Origin: Pseudescherichia sp031987975
GTDB lineage: Bacteria; Pseudomonadota; Gammaproteobacteria; Enterobacterales; Enterobacteriaceae
Direction of reading: 5' to 3'
Assembly: GCF_031987975.1 (NCBI RefSeq)
Contig: NZ_DALZYX010000002.1
Span: forward strand, 62,001-126,000
DNA: 64,000 bases
Part shown: in pieces, positions 62,498 to 64,000 of the stretch
How positions within the stretch are numbered: the stretch's first letter is position 1
Layout of the letters: the number at the start of each line of letters is the position of its first letter
Notes under the pieces: generated by a model
Told to the model about the DNA's origin: nothing
The model's database searches: none
What the model saw: only the letters and a program-made list of their open reading frames with translations
Program-made: the position numbers and the translations under genes

Positions 62498-63739
62498 TTA
62501 TCCCAAATACTCAATCACAGATAATCCGCCGTTATAGTCGGTGCTGTAGATGATCCCCTGCGCATCGACAAACACGTCGCAGGACTGGATCACCTGCGGA
62601 CGGCCAGGGCGGGTATCCATCATCTTCGCTGGCGCGGCAGGCACCAGCGCCCCGGTCTCTACCGGACGGTACGGGTTAGAGATATCGTAGGCCCGCACCC
62701 CAGCGTTTTGGTAGGTGGCAAAAATCAGCGTCGAGCTGATAAAGCTCCCCGGCCGGTTCTCATGTAGGTTGTGCGGCCCAAAGTGCGCCCCTTTCGCAAC
62801 GTAGTCGATCTCATCCGGCTGTGGGAAGGTAGAGATGCTGACCGGATTAGCCGGGTCGCGAATATCAAACAGCCAGATCAGCTTCTCGCCGTCCTGCTGG
62901 TTATCCAGCACCGCCTCGTCCAGCACCACCAGCAGATCCCGGTCCGGCAGCGGCAGCGCGGTATGGGTTCCACCGCCAAAAGGCGGACTCCAGTTGCGGT
63001 GGCTGATGAGCTTCGGCGCGCTGCGATCCTTCACATCCAGCAGCGTCAGCCCACCGTCGCGCCAGCTGCCGTAGGCGGTGTCCCCGGCGATAATGGCGTG
63101 GTGCAGGGCGTAACGCTTGCCCTCCGGCCACGTCGGGGTCTCCCCCGCCGCCTGGTTCATCCCCGGCAGCCACCAGCGCCCCGCCACTTCGGGCTTACGC
63201 GGATTGGCCAGGTCAATGGTCAGGAAGATGTAGTCGCTGAAGCCGTCGATCAGAGCAGAGACATAGGCCCAGCGGCCGCCCACGTACCAGATGCGGTGAA
63301 TACCGATGCCGTCCAGTGACAGAAAGCCAATCTCTTTCGGCTGGTCCGGCGTGGAGATATCAAACACGCGCAGTCCGGCGCTCCAGCCTCTGTCCTGCAC
63401 GTCGCTCACCGTCTCCCCCACCGAGCGGGTGTAGTAGACCTTTTCGTCAGCGAAACGGGCGTCGGCGAAGAGGTCTCGGGCGTTGATCACCAGCAGCAGA
63501 TCGTCATGGGCCTGCAGATGGACGTTCCAGGTTCCCGGCGGCGCAGGCACATAGCCTGCGGGGCGTGGATTTTTCGGGTCGCGCACGTCAACAATCGAAA
63601 AGCCCTGAGAGACCATATGCCCGATATAGGCGAAGCCCCGGTGCACCATCAGCTGCACCCCATCGGGCCGCCCGCCCTGATCCGAGTGACCAATCAGCCG
63701 CATATTGCGACTATAGTCAGGCGTAGGCAGCGCACTCAT
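62498..63739 (-). CDS. LVIVD-repeat beta-propeller protein
   Basis: 413 residues from ATG 63739, which overlaps the stop of the upstream gene (ATGA). Repeated units such as FSIVDVRDPKNPRPAGYV, LRVFDISTPDQPKEIGFL, IFLTIDLANPRKPEVAGRW and WLFDIRDPANPVSISTF are LVIVD blades, so a seven-bladed propeller is likely. No signal peptide is visible from this start, which implies a cytosolic location unless translation begins elsewhere. Function unknown; coupling to a periplasmic binding protein gene suggests a shared role in uptake or use of a ligand. Confidence 0.85.
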   Translation of the reverse strand: MSALPTPDYSRNMRLIGHSDQGGRPDGVQLMVHRGFAYIGHMVSQGFSIVDVRDPKNPRPAGYVPAPPGTWNVHLQAHDDLLLVINARDLFADARFADEKVYYTRSVGETVSDVQDRGWSAGLRVFDISTPDQPKEIGFLSLDGIGIHRIWYVGGRWAYVSALIDGFSDYIFLTIDLANPRKPEVAGRWWLPGMNQAAGETPTWPEGKRYALHHAIIAGDTAYGSWRDGGLTLLDVKDRSAPKLISHRNWSPPFGGGTHTALPLPDRDLLVVLDEAVLDNQQDGEKLIWLFDIRDPANPVSISTFPQPDEIDYVAKGAHFGPHNLHENRPGSFISSTLIFATYQNAGVRAYDISNPYRPVETGALVPAAPAKMMDTRPGRPQVIQSCDVFVDAQGIIYSTDYNGGLSVIEYLG

Positions 63740-64000
63740 TTGTTTTTCGCTTGCAGGGTGGCAAACCATGGGGCGATAAAGTCTTCGGTCTGGCCCCAGC
63801 CCGGAATGATTTTACCCAGGGATGCGACGTTCACCGCCCCCGGCTGGGCGGCCAGCAGCGCCTGCGGGATCGCCGCGGCTTTAAAGTCGTAGGTGGCTGG
63901 GGTCTGCTCCCCGGCAAGCTTGTTGGCGATCAAACGGACGTTGGTCGCGCCAATCAGCTTCGGATCCACCGCCACGCTCACCTTCCACGGGCTGTTAGAT
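63736..64000 (-). CDS. Probable periplasmic substrate-binding protein of an ABC transporter (C-terminal part)
   Basis: The 87-residue C-terminal end of a gene that begins beyond the window; the frame is open to the edge (SNSPWKVSVAVDPKLIGATN...). The pattern of a final strand followed by a helix (VRLIANKLAGEQTP) and the C-terminal PWFATLQAKNK recalls type 1 sugar-binding proteins, but a firm family call needs the missing part. The stop overlaps the LVIVD start by four bases. Confidence 0.5.
   Translation of the reverse strand, partial: SNSPWKVSVAVDPKLIGATNVRLIANKLAGEQTPATYDFKAAAIPQALLAAQPGAVNVASLGKIIPGWGQTEDFIAPWFATLQAKNK

Overview
The window is a chromosome segment of an Enterobacteriaceae bacterium close to Enterobacter, Lelliottia or Klebsiella. 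Proteins read as near-identical to E. coli K-12 orthologues and gene order follows the E. coli 12-16 min region, but GC content is higher and several K-12 blocks are missing or replaced. Almost all of it is core genome. I found no prophage, insertion sequence, CRISPR array or defence island.

Layout. 1-3121: the end of a carbohydrate ABC transporter operon (DUF2291 protein, double ATPase, permease). 3190-12472: glnS, then the amino-sugar divergon nagE / nagBAC with NagC and CRP sites between, then asnB; umpH (nagD), which follows nagC in K-12, is absent. 12713-13445: a tRNA operon (Met, Leu, Gln, Met, Gln, Gln) broken by a 100-N assembly gap inside a tRNA-Gln. 13532-20410: ubiF, miaB, phoL-ybeY-corC-lnt. 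20782-24002: gltIJKL, with a GcvB-type target in the gltI leader and the SroC small RNA between gltI and gltJ. 24054-30254: ybeL, leuS-lptE-holA-nadD-cobC. 30484-36843: rsfS-rlmH-mrdA-mrdB-rlpA and dacA, the elongasome and cell-wall block. 36959-42323: ybeD, lipB, ybeF, lipA, tatE, ybeM, crcB, cspE.

42432-48581 is the main accessory segment. Where K-12 has pagP, this genome has a copper/silver-type RND efflux operon (outer membrane channel, adaptor with metal-binding ends, CusA-like pump), preceded by an uncharacterised small secreted or anchored His/Met/Cys-containing protein. Then come dcuC, rna, an alpha/beta hydrolase, ybdR, ahpF-ahpC and a YbdO-like LysR regulator (48799-56978). The citrate fermentation genes, rnk, uspG and dsbG, which lie here in K-12, are absent.

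56993-62456 holds a compact methionine salvage cluster: ybdL (aminotransferase), mtnBCD, mtnA and mtnK. It is arranged as two divergons, and each intergenic region carries tandem MetJ boxes. With MTA nucleosidase encoded elsewhere, these genes would turn 5-methylthioribose back into methionine. 62498-64000 holds an LVIVD beta-propeller protein translationally coupled to the end of a probable periplasmic sugar-binding protein that runs off the window.

The most unusual items are the efflux operon with its unknown first gene, a tRNA-Met gene whose 3' end reads CTA instead of CCA, the collapsed tRNA-Gln repeat at the gap, the MetJ-controlled salvage divergons, and a protein-like open frame without a start codon between lipB and ybeF.
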